A stretch of DNA of 64,000 nt from Nautilia sp. PV-1 (GCF_004006315.1 NZ_CP026530.1:521889-585888), one strand, 5' to 3'. Numbered from the stretch's first letter, positions 1-9,753 are shown. The notes: generated from the sequence alone by a model not told the origin. A program made the numbers and translations.

Positions 1-1
1 A

Positions 2-325
2 GAAGGTTATAAAAGCGAATTTTCCCAAGTTATATTAAATATTATAAACAATGCGATAGACATACTTAAAGAAAGAAATATAGAAAATAAAAAAATATGG
101 ATAAGAATCAACGGTAAAACTATAGAAATAGAAGACAATGCGGGAGGCATTCCTGATGAAATTAAAGATAAAATATTCGAACCTTATTTTACGACAAAAT
201 TTCAGTCTCAGGGTACAGGAATAGGGCTTTATATGAGCAGGGTTATTATTACTCAGCATTTTGACGGAGAACTGTATGCCTATAATTCTTCTAACGGAGC
301 CGTGTTTGTTATTAAATTTAAATAA
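2..325 (+). CDS. Sensor histidine kinase, C-terminal ATPase end (partial, 5' end outside window)
   Basis: The reading frame is open from base 2 to a TAA at 323-325, giving about 107 residues of the GHKL/HATPase_c domain of a two-component histidine kinase. The ATP-binding boxes are visible in order: N box (ILNIINNAID), G1 box (IEDNAGGIPDE), F box (IFEPYFTTK) and G2 box (GTGIGLYMSR). The N-terminal sensor and the phospho-acceptor His lie upstream of the window, so the signal is unknown. The domain family is certain. The cognate response regulator is not in view. Confidence 0.9.
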   Translation, partial: EGYKSEFSQVILNIINNAIDILKERNIENKKIWIRINGKTIEIEDNAGGIPDEIKDKIFEPYFTTKFQSQGTGIGLYMSRVIITQHFDGELYAYNSSNGAVFVIKFK

Positions 326-363
326 TGTAGTATTTGTGTAATACACTTAAAAATGAACGATTA

Positions 364-398
364 TTTAGCACTCTTTTAGCACTTTACTTATTTATAAT
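364..398 (+). promoter_or_regulatory. Promoter of the tetraheme cytochrome gene with a tandem direct repeat
   Basis: A TATAAT -10 box lies at 393-398, 27 nt before the cytochrome start. Just upstream, the nonamer TTTAGCACT occurs twice (364-372 and 375-383), exactly 11 bp apart, covering the -35 region. Direct repeats at one helical turn are typical of response-regulator sites. Binding of the partner of the upstream kinase is inference. Confidence 0.45.
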
Positions 399-424
399 TC
401 CTTTAAAAATTGAAAAGGTGAAGA

Positions 425-982
425 ATGAAAAAAGCAACTTTAGGAGCGTTAATCGTTGGTGCTATAATCGGTCTTGGTATTTCTTATGTAGCGGCTGTGT
501 TGGTGGATGTTACAGGTAAACCTAATTTTTGTGCTAGTTGTCATACAATGAAACCAATGGTAGAAAGTTTTCATCAGAGTGTTCACGGAGGAAACAATCC
601 TCATGGATTTGCAGTTCATCACTGTACGGACTGTCACTTACCTAAAAATTCTTTAATAGGATATTTAATTGCAAAAGGTATAAGCGGTACAAGAGACGCA
701 ATGGCTGAATTTGGAATTATTTCAAAAGTTGATTTTAAAGAAAACTTCTGGGAAATGAAAAATTATACATATGACAGTGCTTGTTTACAGTGTCATCATA
801 TGGTAAAAGAACCTGAAAAAGCATTCGGAATGAGTGAAGAGAGCAGATATGCCCACGAACAATACTGGAAAGAGAAAAAAGCAGGGAAAGATATCAGCTG
901 TGTAAGCTGTCATAATGATTACAGCATGGTTAATTTTGCCCACCCTAACTTATTGGAAAGATTAAACGACGAAGAAAAATAA
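425..982 (+). CDS. NrfH/NapC-family membrane-anchored tetraheme cytochrome c
   Basis: A 185-residue quinol dehydrogenase of the NapC/NirT/NrfH family. One N-terminal membrane helix (about residues 6-27) is followed by a periplasmic domain with four CxxCH haem sites: CASCH 36-40, CTDCH 67-71, CLQCH 120-124 and CVSCH 159-163. Such proteins move electrons from menaquinol to periplasmic reductases such as NrfA or octaheme hydroxylamine/nitrite reductases. No catalytic partner gene is adjacent. The next genes serve cytochrome c maturation, so the partner must be elsewhere. NrfH versus a short NapC cannot be settled by eye. The start is preceded by an AAGGTG ribosome site. Confidence 0.88.
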   Translation: MKKATLGALIVGAIIGLGISYVAAVLVDVTGKPNFCASCHTMKPMVESFHQSVHGGNNPHGFAVHHCTDCHLPKNSLIGYLIAKGISGTRDAMAEFGIISKVDFKENFWEMKNYTYDSACLQCHHMVKEPEKAFGMSEESRYAHEQYWKEKKAGKDISCVSCHNDYSMVNFAHPNLLERLNDEEK

Positions 983-1235
983 AAATTTTCTTCTTTTTTT
1001 TCATATAAATTTTTCTTATACACTTCAAATTTAATTTTAAAAGCTTCATAAACCGAAATCCTTTAATAATCGTAATTTATTTGTAACATAATATGTGATA
1101 AAAATATATTTCATCTATTTTTGGAAAAAAGCATATAAATTATTGTTATATTGTGAACGATAATTCATAAAAAAACCCGAAAAATCGGTTGTTTTATGTA
1201 AAATTTTTGTTAAAATTCATAAAAAAAGGTTTGCC

Positions 1236-1658
1236 ATGAAAAAGTTGTTTCTAGTTTTGATGCTAGCCGGCAGTCTGTTCGCAATAGACTGGAGCGGTAA
1301 AATTAACTGGGCTATGAGTTATAGTGTAGCTCAGAATATTGCGAAGTCCACCCATAAACTGGTAATGGTGGATATAGGTCTGACGACATGTCCTCCTTGT
1401 ATGTACTTAGCTGAAAAAGTATATACGGATCCGAAAGTCTCATCTTATATCAATAAAAATTTTGTTCCTGTATTTTATTTAGCCGATCAGGACGTGCTTC
1501 CTCCTACCGTACAGAATTACTTTACGGGTTCTACTCCTACAATTCTCTTTTTAAAACCTAACGGCGAGCTTGTTTACTCATTAATCGGCGCTAGACCTCC
1601 ACAAACATTTTTACAAATTATTAAAAACGTAAATGAAAAATATAAAGGAAACAAATGA
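1236..1658 (+). CDS. Periplasmic thioredoxin-like protein (CPPC active site)
   Basis: A 140-residue protein with a signal peptide (MKKLFLVLMLAGSLFA) and a thioredoxin_7/DUF255-like fold. The redox motif CPPC is at residues 52-55 and the cis-proline region is STPT (98-101). It overlaps the next gene, the cytochrome c synthase CcsBA, by 4 nt. It therefore probably acts in thiol reduction or haem attachment in the periplasm, the role of CcsX/ResA. The fold assignment is firm. The CcsX-type role rests on gene order. Bases 983-1235 upstream (about 250 nt) hold no gene that I can see, only AT-rich sequence with a weak bulged hairpin near 1173-1192. Confidence 0.8.
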   Translation: MKKLFLVLMLAGSLFAIDWSGKINWAMSYSVAQNIAKSTHKLVMVDIGLTTCPPCMYLAEKVYTDPKVSSYINKNFVPVFYLADQDVLPPTVQNYFTGSTPTILFLKPNGELVYSLIGARPPQTFLQIIKNVNEKYKGNK

Positions 1659-4111
1659 TTAAAAAGTTATACAATGTGTTTTTCTCATTGGAAACTGCTG
1701 TAGTTCTGTCTTTGGTTTTTATATTAGGACAGATGTATGCAACTTTAGGTTTCAGCACTATGGCTCAGGCCTGGGGTTACGTTTATGAAACAAAATGGTT
1801 TGAAGCTATTATGTGGCTTTTAGGTATTAATTTAGTTGGTGTGATGTTAAGATATAAAACTTATAAAAAGCTACCGGTGTTTATACTGCATTTATCGGTG
1901 ATTATTATATTGATCGGAGCGGCTGTTACCAGATATTTCGGGTATGAAGGCACGCTTCATTTAAGAAACGGTGAAACAAAAAACGTTATTATGGTGGAAA
2001 AAAGTAAATCGAACCCTTCAAACGTTTATCCTAAAAAACTAGGTTTTGAAATAAGACTGGATAAATTCGTATTAAGAAAATATCCGGGAAGTATGCAGCC
2101 AAGCAGTTATGACAGTTATGTCACTGTTATAGACAAAGCTCATAATAAAACTTTTAAATATCATATATATATGAACCATATTCTGGTTTACAGAGGTTAC
2201 AGATTTTATCAGGCAAGTTACGATATGGATGCTCAGGGAAGTATTTTATCAGTTAACCATGATCCCGGAATGTATATAACCTATTTCGGTTATGCTTTAA
2301 TGGCTATTGGATTTTTCTGGAGTATGGCTTACAGAAGAAGCAGATTTATGCTTACAGTTAAAAAACTTAAACAAAGCGGACTGTTTGCATTTTTATTAAT
2401 GATGCTGCTCGGCAACGGTTATGTACATGCCAATGAAATCAACAATCTGCCTAAAATATCAAAGCAGGCTGCAGATTTATGGGCCCATGTACTTGTCCAG
2501 CAAAGCGGTAGAATCGAACCTATGGATACGCTTGATTTGGATATTATCCATAAACTGACACTTAAATCCAAAATGTATGGCTTAAGTTACAATCAGCTGG
2601 TAGCTGGAATGGTGGCATATCCTTCTAAGTATCAGAATCTGCCTCTTATTTACGTAGGACATCCAAAAATCAGAAAATTACTCGGAATTAAAGGTAAATA
2701 TGCACCTTACAGCGCATTTTTCCTTCCTAACGGAGATTTCAGATTTTCAAAAGAGATTGATGAAGCGTTTAAAACACCGAATAAAGACAGAAATGTCCTA
2801 CAAAGGGAATGGATTAAAATTAACGACAGGGTTTATGTGGCTTTTGAAGTATATACGGCCAAAATATTTAAAATATTCCCGACTCCAAAAGCGGAAAAAA
2901 TGAATTACAGATGGTTTAGTATTGCGGATATTGCACAGGCTGTGAAAATGAATCTTATGAATCCGATGGACGCACAGTTTTATTACAACATGTTTGCAAA
3001 TCTTGCGGAAGCTATGAAAAACAACGATTTAAAAGCAATGAAGCAGATAGAAGAAAAAATTTACGCGTTGCAAAAAAATTACAGCGGAAAAATTTTACCT
3101 AGTGAAACAAAAGTAAAATGGGAAATTATTTATAACAGACTTCAGATATTCCCTAAACTTATAGGCGCATATACTCTTTTAGGTTTAATTGCGATCTTCT
3201 TAGGATTTTTTGAAATTATTAAACTGAAAAGATATAAAAAAGTTGAAACGGCTGTGGTTCTTTTCGGTTATTTGGCTTTATGTGTTCATACGGCAAATAT
3301 GTTGTTAAGATGGTATGTTGCCGGTCATGCTCCTTGGTCGGATGCTTATGAGTCAATCATATTTATTGCATGGGGCAGTGCATTTGCATCGCTTGTCTTC
3401 TTTAGAAAATCTATGCTTGCATTGGGTGCGGGTCTGTTTGTTGCAGGTATGTTTATGATGGTTGCACACTTAAACAACATATCTCCGCAGATTACGAATA
3501 TGGTGCCGGTGCTTAAATCGTACTGGCTGCTGATACATGTTGCGGTAATTACATCAAGTTACGGTTTCTTGGGTGTGGGAAGTATGCTTGGCCTGTTGAA
3601 TCTTATTCTGTTTGCTATGAATAAAAAATATAAACTCGAAACACAGATAAAACAGTTAAACAACATCATTTACATTTCATTATATATCGGACTGGCTTTA
3701 TTAAGTATCGGTACTTTCTTAGGCGGTGTATGGGCTAACGAGTCATGGGGTAGATACTGGTCTTGGGACCCTAAAGAAACATGGAGTCTTATTTCTATGA
3801 TTGTTTACGCTTTGGTTATTCACGGAAAAATGATGCCGAAACTAAGAGGAGAATTTATATTTTCATTAATGAGCTTTTTAAGCTTCTTCTTTATTTTAAT
3901 GACATATTTCGGAGTGAATTTCTATATTGCCCAGGGTCTTCACAGTTACGGTCAGGGAGTTGCGGACGGTTACGGATGGATCAATATTATCTTTGCGGGA
4001 ATGGGTGCATGGTTTGCTATTTTGATTTTAGGGCTTGTTCAGAATATTTTAAACAAAGTGTCAAAACCTGTAAAAATAGACAATAACGAATATCATCCAG
4101 ATAAAGGGTAA
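1655..4111 (+). CDS. ccsBA: Fused cytochrome c biogenesis protein CcsBA (ResB-ResC)
   Basis: An 818-residue membrane protein combining an N-terminal ResB/CcsB half and a C-terminal CcsA half, as in Wolinella, Helicobacter and Campylobacter system II cytochrome c maturation. The CcsA half carries the haem-handling WWD segment (WANESWGRYWSWDPKETW, about residues 693-710), flanked by conserved His residues near 627 and 762 (LLIHVAV and LHSYGQG). It exports haem and ligates it to CxxCH motifs. Substrates in this window include the tetraheme cytochrome and the di-haem chemoreceptor. It overlaps the thioredoxin-like gene upstream and shares the base at 4111 with hemA, so transcription is probably joint. 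Confidence 0.95.
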   Translation: MIKKLYNVFFSLETAVVLSLVFILGQMYATLGFSTMAQAWGYVYETKWFEAIMWLLGINLVGVMLRYKTYKKLPVFILHLSVIIILIGAAVTRYFGYEGTLHLRNGETKNVIMVEKSKSNPSNVYPKKLGFEIRLDKFVLRKYPGSMQPSSYDSYVTVIDKAHNKTFKYHIYMNHILVYRGYRFYQASYDMDAQGSILSVNHDPGMYITYFGYALMAIGFFWSMAYRRSRFMLTVKKLKQSGLFAFLLMMLLGNGYVHANEINNLPKISKQAADLWAHVLVQQSGRIEPMDTLDLDIIHKLTLKSKMYGLSYNQLVAGMVAYPSKYQNLPLIYVGHPKIRKLLGIKGKYAPYSAFFLPNGDFRFSKEIDEAFKTPNKDRNVLQREWIKINDRVYVAFEVYTAKIFKIFPTPKAEKMNYRWFSIADIAQAVKMNLMNPMDAQFYYNMFANLAEAMKNNDLKAMKQIEEKIYALQKNYSGKILPSETKVKWEIIYNRLQIFPKLIGAYTLLGLIAIFLGFFEIIKLKRYKKVETAVVLFGYLALCVHTANMLLRWYVAGHAPWSDAYESIIFIAWGSAFASLVFFRKSMLALGAGLFVAGMFMMVAHLNNISPQITNMVPVLKSYWLLIHVAVITSSYGFLGVGSMLGLLNLILFAMNKKYKLETQIKQLNNIIYISLYIGLALLSIGTFLGGVWANESWGRYWSWDPKETWSLISMIVYALVIHGKMMPKLRGEFIFSLMSFLSFFFILMTYFGVNFYIAQGLHSYGQGVADGYGWINIIFAGMGAWFAILILGLVQNILNKVSKPVKIDNNEYHPDKG

Positions 4112-5373
4112 TGATGTATTTTGTAATTAGTTTTAATTATAGAAACTCTGATGTAGTATTAAGAAGCAAATTAGCAAAACTCACTTTAGAAGATTTCAAA
4201 GACTTTAAAGAAGTCTTTCTTCTTTCCACCTGTAACAGAATAGAAGTTGTATTTGATAAAAAACAGGATTTAACAGAGCTTTACGATAAGGTATATAAAA
4301 AAGTTATAACACCGGAAGAGTTGGTAAAAGCCGAAGTTTATGAAGATGGAGATGCTATTGAGCATGTTTTTAAAGTTGCGGCCAGTCTTGATTCGATGGT
4401 TGTAGGTGAAACTCAGATTACGGGGCAGTTAAAAGAAGCTTTTTATGAGGCTTATGAAAAGCATTTTATCGGGCAGGATTTAACAAGGCTTATACATTTT
4501 TCTTTTAAATGCGCAAAAAAAGTCAGAAATCAGACACAAATATCAAGCGAACCTGTAAGTGTGGCTAGTATAGCCGTAAGAAGGGCAAAAGAGGAATTAA
4601 AAGATTTAAGCGGTTACAGCGCGGTTGTTGTTGGTGTAGGAGATACTGCAAGAATTGTATGTAAAAATTTAATAAAAGAGGGCGTAAATATTGTACTTGT
4701 AAACAGAACGGTTGAAAATGCTTTTGCTTTAAAAGAAGAATTAGGAGATGATGTAAATATAGATATACATTCTATTGAAAAACTTCCTAAATTAATAAAC
4801 AATTACCGATTACTTTTCAGTGCTACGGCCTCGAATTATCCGATTATAAGAAATGAAGACGTTAAACCTACATCTTTTAAAAGATTATGGTTTGATTTAG
4901 CGATACCAAGCGATATTGAAGATGATTTATGTGACAGTATTACATTAATAAAAGTAGATGACTTAAAAGAAATAAGTGAAAGAAATTTACAAAAAAGACA
5001 AGAAGAGCTTAAATGTGCGAATGAACTGATTAAAAGATGTGTTGAAGAATTTGAAAAATATCTTCAGTCTGTTTCAATTGATCCTGTAATTAAATTCTTG
5101 CAGGAAAAAGCACACGAATGTGCAGATACGGCTCTTAAAAATGCCGTTAAGAAAAAATATATTCCGGCAGAAGTGGCGGATGAAGTTGAAAAAGTATTGC
5201 ATAACGCTTTTAAAAGATTTCTTCATCATCCGAATATTACTCTTAGAAAAATGGCTGACAGCGCGGAAGTGGATGTTTTGGTCTCATCTGTCAAAAGACT
5301 TTTCGGTATGAATGGGGAAAGTATAGATATGAATAAGTGTGAGTATCATATGGAAAAAGGTATATTTAAATAA
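4111..5373 (+). CDS. hemA: Glutamyl-tRNA reductase
   Basis: A 420-residue enzyme reducing glutamyl-tRNA to glutamate-1-semialdehyde, the first step of C5-pathway haem synthesis. The catalytic cysteine is in STCNRIE (Cys41), followed by the conserved GETQITGQ segment and an NADPH-binding region VVVGVGDTARIV near residues 171-182. The C-terminal dimerisation helices are present. Translation probably starts at one of two consecutive ATGs (4111 or 4114) overlapping the ccsBA stop. The link to cytochrome c assembly makes sense, because haem supply and attachment are co-expressed. It begins a run of five haem genes. Confidence 0.96.
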   Translation: MMYFVISFNYRNSDVVLRSKLAKLTLEDFKDFKEVFLLSTCNRIEVVFDKKQDLTELYDKVYKKVITPEELVKAEVYEDGDAIEHVFKVAASLDSMVVGETQITGQLKEAFYEAYEKHFIGQDLTRLIHFSFKCAKKVRNQTQISSEPVSVASIAVRRAKEELKDLSGYSAVVVGVGDTARIVCKNLIKEGVNIVLVNRTVENAFALKEELGDDVNIDIHSIEKLPKLINNYRLLFSATASNYPIIRNEDVKPTSFKRLWFDLAIPSDIEDDLCDSITLIKVDDLKEISERNLQKRQEELKCANELIKRCVEEFEKYLQSVSIDPVIKFLQEKAHECADTALKNAVKKKYIPAEVADEVEKVLHNAFKRFLHHPNITLRKMADSAEVDVLVSSVKRLFGMNGESIDMNKCEYHMEKGIFK

Positions 5374-5377
5374 ACAG

Positions 5378-5409
5378 GAAAGTTGACAAGTAGTTAAGCA
5401 GATAAGTTG
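5378..5409 (+). repeat. Octamer tandem repeat (family A, four units) between hemA and hemE
   Basis: Four consecutive 8-bp units: GAAAGTTG, ACAAGTAG, TTAAGCAG, ATAAGTTG. Three similar arrays occur in other intergenic gaps of the window (53002-53041, 55788-55835, 62871-62910), with a consensus near NTAAGTNG. It starts 4 nt after the hemA stop and lies before the hemE ribosome site. No function is known to me. Confidence 0.65.
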
Positions 5410-5442
5410 TTATGATCATATGAAGAAAAAAAAGGAGAATAA

Positions 5443-6465
5443 ATGATATTTGTAGATGCATGTTTTGGTAAAGAGACGGATTATACTCCCGTATGGATGA
5501 TGAGGCAGGCCGGAAGATACCTGCCTGAATATATGGAAGTAAGGCGTAAAGTCGGAAATTTTCTTGATATGACGAGAAATCCGGAAGTAGTGGCGGAAGT
5601 GACTATTCAGCCTATTGACATACTTGACGTTGATGCGGCAATACTTTTTAGCGATATATTAAATCTTCCGATGGAAATGGGGCTGCCTTTAAGATTTGAA
5701 AAAGGCGTAGGACCTGTATTTGATAAAACGATAGATACTGAAGAAGATATTGAAACGCTTGACAGCAGTGCCGATGAAAAGCTTGAATACGTATATAAAG
5801 GTGTGAAACTTATTAGAGAAAGACTTCCTGAAGAAAAAGCTCTTATAGGATTCGCCGGAAGTCCTTGGACTATTGCTACTTATATGGTGGAAGGAAGAGG
5901 AAGCAAACAGTACGCAAAGATTAAAAAAATGGTTTATTCAAATCCTATGATGCTTCACAGACTTCTTGCGTTTAATACAAAAGAGACTATTGAATATCTC
6001 TCAAAACAGATTGAAGCCGGTGCCAATGCAGTTATGGTATTTGACAGCTGGGGAGGCGCTCTTGAGAAAGAGAAGTTTTTTGAATTTTCATGGAATTATA
6101 TGAGAGAAATAGCTAAAAATATCAAATCAAAATATCCTCATATTCCTGTGATTTTATTCTCTAAAGGAGTAGGACTGTATATGGATGAAATGGACGGCGA
6201 ATTTGACGTCGTGGGTGTTGACTGGGCTACACCGATTGACCATGCTTTAAGAATATTTAAAGACAACTATACCCTCCAGGGGAATATGGAACCGACCAGA
6301 CTTTATTCGAAAACCGCCACGAAAGAAGCTGTACAGAGGATAGCTGACATAATGAAAGGTCACAGACATATATTTAACCTTGGGCACGGAATACTTCCGG
6401 ATGTTCCTGTTGAAAATGCAAAATATTTTGTAAATTTATGTAAAGAACTGACAAGGAGAGGTTAA
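5443..6465 (+). CDS. hemE: Uroporphyrinogen decarboxylase
   Basis: A 340-residue enzyme that decarboxylates the four acetate side chains of uroporphyrinogen III to give coproporphyrinogen III. The signature [12 protein letters not shown] is near the N-terminus and the second family signature [16 protein letters not shown] is near the middle. The length is normal. A strong AAAGGAG ribosome site precedes the ATG. The stop overlaps the hemB start by one base (6465), indicating translational coupling in the haem run. Confidence 0.97.
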   Translation: MIFVDACFGKETDYTPVWMMRQAGRYLPEYMEVRRKVGNFLDMTRNPEVVAEVTIQPIDILDVDAAILFSDILNLPMEMGLPLRFEKGVGPVFDKTIDTEEDIETLDSSADEKLEYVYKGVKLIRERLPEEKALIGFAGSPWTIATYMVEGRGSKQYAKIKKMVYSNPMMLHRLLAFNTKETIEYLSKQIEAGANAVMVFDSWGGALEKEKFFEFSWNYMREIAKNIKSKYPHIPVILFSKGVGLYMDEMDGEFDVVGVDWATPIDHALRIFKDNYTLQGNMEPTRLYSKTATKEAVQRIADIMKGHRHIFNLGHGILPDVPVENAKYFVNLCKELTRRG

Positions 6466-7445
6466 TGAACCTGAGAAGACTTAGACTAAATTCAAATTTA
6501 AGAGATATGGTCAGAGAAAACCATGTACACAAAGAAGATCTGATAATGCCTGTATTTATTAAAGAAGGGCTTGAGGGCAAAAATGAAATAAAATCTATGC
6601 CCGGAATTTATCAGTACGGTGAAAAAGAATTTTTGGATGAAATAGGAGAATGTATTGATCTTGGAATTAAAGCGGTAATACTTTTCGGTATTCCTAAACT
6701 AAAAGACAGTTGCGGCAGCGATGCACTTGATGAAGAAGGTCTTATTGCTAGAAGCGTAAGGACTGCAAAAAAAGCATTCGGAGACAAAATAGCTATTATT
6801 ACTGATTTATGCTTTTGCGAATTTACGGATCACGGACACTGCGGTATTATAAATCCTCATCTTAAAACTGTGGATAATGAAGCAACCTTGGAAATAAGCG
6901 CAAAACAGGCGATCGTTCACGCAAAAGCGGGTGCCGATATGATAGCGCCGAGCGGTATGATGGATAATATCATAGAAACGTTAAGAACAGCTCTTGATGA
7001 AAACGGATTTTCTCATATTCCTATTATGAGCTATTCAACTAAATTTGCAAGTGCGTTTTACGGACCTTTCAGGGATGCGGCTGAGAGTGCGCCTGTGGAT
7101 AACGAATATGTGCCTAAAAACAGAAAAACATACCAGATGGATATAGCAAATTCGCGTGAAGCTCTGCTTGAAAGCATTATTGACGAAGCCGAAGGCGCAG
7201 ATATTTTAATGGTAAAACCGGCGCTTGCGTTTATGGATATTATAAAAGAGATAAAAGAAAACACTCTTAAGCCTTTATGTGTATATAACGTAAGCGGTGA
7301 ATATTCTATGGTAAAAGCGGCGGCTCTTAACGGATGGATGGATTATGATACTTTAATGATGGAAATACTAACATCATTTAAAAGAGCGGGTGCGGATATG
7401 ATTATTACATATCACGCAAAAGACGCAGCAAAATTAATTAAGTAA
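6465..7445 (+). CDS. hemB: Porphobilinogen synthase (delta-aminolevulinate dehydratase)
   Basis: A 326-residue enzyme condensing two 5-aminolevulinate molecules to porphobilinogen. The cysteine-rich zinc site is visible (DLCFCEFTDHGHCG). The two Schiff-base lysines lie in SYSTKFAS and MVKPALAF. The length is normal. The start overlaps the hemE stop by one base. It acts in the cytosol. The zinc-type cysteines argue for a Zn-dependent rather than a purely Mg-dependent form. Confidence 0.97.
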   Translation: MNLRRLRLNSNLRDMVRENHVHKEDLIMPVFIKEGLEGKNEIKSMPGIYQYGEKEFLDEIGECIDLGIKAVILFGIPKLKDSCGSDALDEEGLIARSVRTAKKAFGDKIAIITDLCFCEFTDHGHCGIINPHLKTVDNEATLEISAKQAIVHAKAGADMIAPSGMMDNIIETLRTALDENGFSHIPIMSYSTKFASAFYGPFRDAAESAPVDNEYVPKNRKTYQMDIANSREALLESIIDEAEGADILMVKPALAFMDIIKEIKENTLKPLCVYNVSGEYSMVKAAALNGWMDYDTLMMEILTSFKRAGADMIITYHAKDAAKLIK

Positions 7446-7448
7446 TGG

Positions 7449-7454
7449 TATAAT
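7449..7454 (+). promoter_or_regulatory. Probable -10 box upstream of hemC
   Basis: TATAAT starts 4 nt after the hemB stop and lies 32 nt before the hemC ATG. This suggests that hemC-hemN can be transcribed separately from hemAEB. Confidence 0.5.
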
Positions 7455-7486
7455 TTTTAAAAAAATATAAGCTATAAAGGGAGAAA

Positions 7487-8362
7487 ATGAAATTAACAAT
7501 AGCAACAAGAGGCAGCAAGCTTGCATTATGGCAGGCAGAATGGGTTAAAAGCAAACTAGAAAGTATGGGTCATGAAATAGACCTTAAAATAGTGACTACA
7601 ACAGGAGATAAAATTCTTGACAAACCTCTAGCGGAAATCGGAGGAAAAGGGCTTTTCATTAAAGAAGTGGAAGAAGCTCTTTTAAGAGGCGATGCGCAGA
7701 TAGCGGTCCATTCACTAAAAGATTTTCCTACTCAGTATGAGACTGATCATTTTACATTAGCGGCAATTCCTGTGAGAGAATCTGTTGAAGATGTGTTTTT
7801 AAGTGAAAATTTTGAAACATTGGCGGAACTTCCTCACAATGCCGTTGTGGGTACGAGTTCAATCAGAAGAGCAATGCAGCTTAAAGCATTCAGGGAAGAT
7901 CTTGTGATAACTGATCTTAGAGGTAATGTGGATACCAGAATCAATAAACTGAAAGACGGAAAATACGATGCTATTATATTGGCTAAAGCCGGCGTTAAAA
8001 GACTTGGACTGCTTAAAAGCGTTAAATATTTTGAAGTGTTGGATACAGATATAATGATTCCTGCAATGGGTCAGGGTGCGCTCGGAATTGAAACAATTAA
8101 CGATTCGAAAGTTATCGAAGCTGTTAAACCTCTTAATGATTTCAGAACGCAGATCTGCGTAACGATTGAAAGAGATTTCGTTGATACCCTGAATCTTGGG
8201 TGTCATGCTCCTGTAGGTGTTTATGCGAAAATAATGACAGACGATTCTATAAAAGTAAAAGCTGCGTTACTAAAAGATGACAAAATGATAAAAAAAGAGA
8301 TTGTAATACCTTTTGACGAATGGGAAAATGCAGGTAAAGAATTTGCAAAAGAATTTATGTAA
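7487..8362 (+). CDS. hemC: Hydroxymethylbilane synthase (porphobilinogen deaminase)
   Basis: A 291-residue enzyme polymerising four porphobilinogens to hydroxymethylbilane. It starts with the family signature IATRGSKLALWQAEWV. It carries the DLRGNVDTR motif and the dipyrromethane-cofactor cysteine in NLGCHAPVG (about residue 239). The protein is slightly shorter than E. coli HemC at the C-terminus, which is common in this group. hemN follows after 11 nt. Uroporphyrinogen-III synthase (hemD), the next pathway step, is not in the window. Confidence 0.96.
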   Translation: MKLTIATRGSKLALWQAEWVKSKLESMGHEIDLKIVTTTGDKILDKPLAEIGGKGLFIKEVEEALLRGDAQIAVHSLKDFPTQYETDHFTLAAIPVRESVEDVFLSENFETLAELPHNAVVGTSSIRRAMQLKAFREDLVITDLRGNVDTRINKLKDGKYDAIILAKAGVKRLGLLKSVKYFEVLDTDIMIPAMGQGALGIETINDSKVIEAVKPLNDFRTQICVTIERDFVDTLNLGCHAPVGVYAKIMTDDSIKVKAALLKDDKMIKKEIVIPFDEWENAGKEFAKEFM

Positions 8363-8373
8363 TTGGAGACAAC

Positions 8374-9753
8374 ATGCAAAATAATAAATTTCAAAATGAA
8401 AAAATAGATTTTAAAAAACTTAGTAAATTTTCAAGGCATGCTCCTAGATACACAAGTTATCCTACGGCTGTGGAATTTAAAGATTTAAGTGAAGAGGATA
8501 TTCTTCCTTTTTTAAAAGGCGACAAGCCTCTTAGTCTTTATTTTCATCTTCCTTTTTGTAAAAGCGCATGTTATTTCTGCGGATGTAATGTTGTATATAC
8601 TTCAAAAGCGGATAAAAGAACAAGGTATATCGAGTATCTTGAAAAAGAACTTGAAACGCTGAGCAGACACCTTAATACTGACAGACTGGTAAGACAGGTT
8701 CATTTTGGCGGAGGAACTCCTACATTTTTTACTCCTGAAGAGCTGGCCGAGGTATATTCTCTTATTAAAAAACATTTTAAAAATTATGAAGAAGATGCTG
8801 AAATCAGCGTAGAAATCGATCCAAGATTTTTTTCAAAAGAGCATATGGACGTAATGAGGGAATTTGGTGTAAACAGAATAAGTTTCGGAGTTCAGGATTT
8901 TAATGAAGAAACTCAAAAAGCGGTAAACAGAATTCAGCCGTTTGAAATTACAAAAAACGCTGTCGACATTGCCAGAAATGCCGGGATTAATTCAATAAAT
9001 ATCGATTTAATTTACGGATTGCCGTATCAGTCGCTTGAAACGTTTAAAAAAACTCTTGATTTAGTATTAAAACTAAATCCTGACAGACTGGCGGTATTTA
9101 ACTATGCACACGTGCCTTGGATGAAAAAAGGCATGAGAAAAATCGACGAGACAACTCTTCCGAGTCCTGAAGAGAAACTGAAAATATTTAAATACGTTAT
9201 TGATTTCTTTGAAAATAACGGCTATATAATGGTTGGAATGGATCATTTTGCAAAACCTGAAGACGAACTGTTTAAAGCTATTGCAAAAGGAGAACTTCAC
9301 AGAAACTTCCAGGGATATACGACAAAAGGCGGGGCCGATTTAATAGGTGTGGGGCTTACGTCTATCGGTGAAACCGAAGATGCGTATATGCAAAACTACA
9401 AAGATCTGAAATCTTACGAAAAAGCGGTTGATGAAGGTAAAATTCCCGTATTCAGAGGAGTTATATTAACTGAAGAAGATAAAATAAGAAAATATATTAT
9501 TATGGAAATGATGGCAAATTTCAGCTTTGACATAAAACGTTTTGAAGAAAAATTCGGAATCAGCTTTTTTGATAAATTTGAAAATGAAATTAAAGAGCTT
9601 CAGGAGTTTGTTGACGAAGGTCTTGTAGAAATTACTCCTGAAAAAATAGAAGTGAATAAAACAGGAAGTCTGTTAATTAGAAATATTGTGCTTCCTTTTG
9701 ATGAATATTTCAAAAAAATGGCGAATCAAAAGGTGTTTTCAAAATCTATTTAA
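8374..9753 (+). CDS. hemN: Oxygen-independent coproporphyrinogen III dehydrogenase
   Basis: A 459-residue radical-SAM enzyme that oxidatively decarboxylates coproporphyrinogen III to protoporphyrinogen IX without oxygen. The 4Fe-4S cluster cysteines are Cys62, Cys66 and Cys69 in FCKSACYFCGC, followed by the extra Cys typical of true HemN. The N-terminal RYTSYPTA and the HFGGGTPT SAM-binding segment also match HemN rather than HemW. This fits anaerobic life. Confidence 0.95.
   Translation: MQNNKFQNEKIDFKKLSKFSRHAPRYTSYPTAVEFKDLSEEDILPFLKGDKPLSLYFHLPFCKSACYFCGCNVVYTSKADKRTRYIEYLEKELETLSRHLNTDRLVRQVHFGGGTPTFFTPEELAEVYSLIKKHFKNYEEDAEISVEIDPRFFSKEHMDVMREFGVNRISFGVQDFNEETQKAVNRIQPFEITKNAVDIARNAGINSINIDLIYGLPYQSLETFKKTLDLVLKLNPDRLAVFNYAHVPWMKKGMRKIDETTLPSPEEKLKIFKYVIDFFENNGYIMVGMDHFAKPEDELFKAIAKGELHRNFQGYTTKGGADLIGVGLTSIGETEDAYMQNYKDLKSYEKAVDEGKIPVFRGVILTEEDKIRKYIIMEMMANFSFDIKRFEEKFGISFFDKFENEIKELQEFVDEGLVEITPEKIEVNKTGSLLIRNIVLPFDEYFKKMANQKVFSKSI

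Noticed and set aside
330..344. Terminator after the histidine kinase gene
   Set aside because: The GTATT / AATAC dyad is only 5 bp, A/T-rich and not followed by a T-run. Too weak to call.
35..346. Open frame on the minus strand at the left edge
   Set aside because: The + strand frame over the same bases shows all ATP-binding boxes of a histidine kinase. The minus frame is a low-complexity Phe/Tyr-rich shadow.
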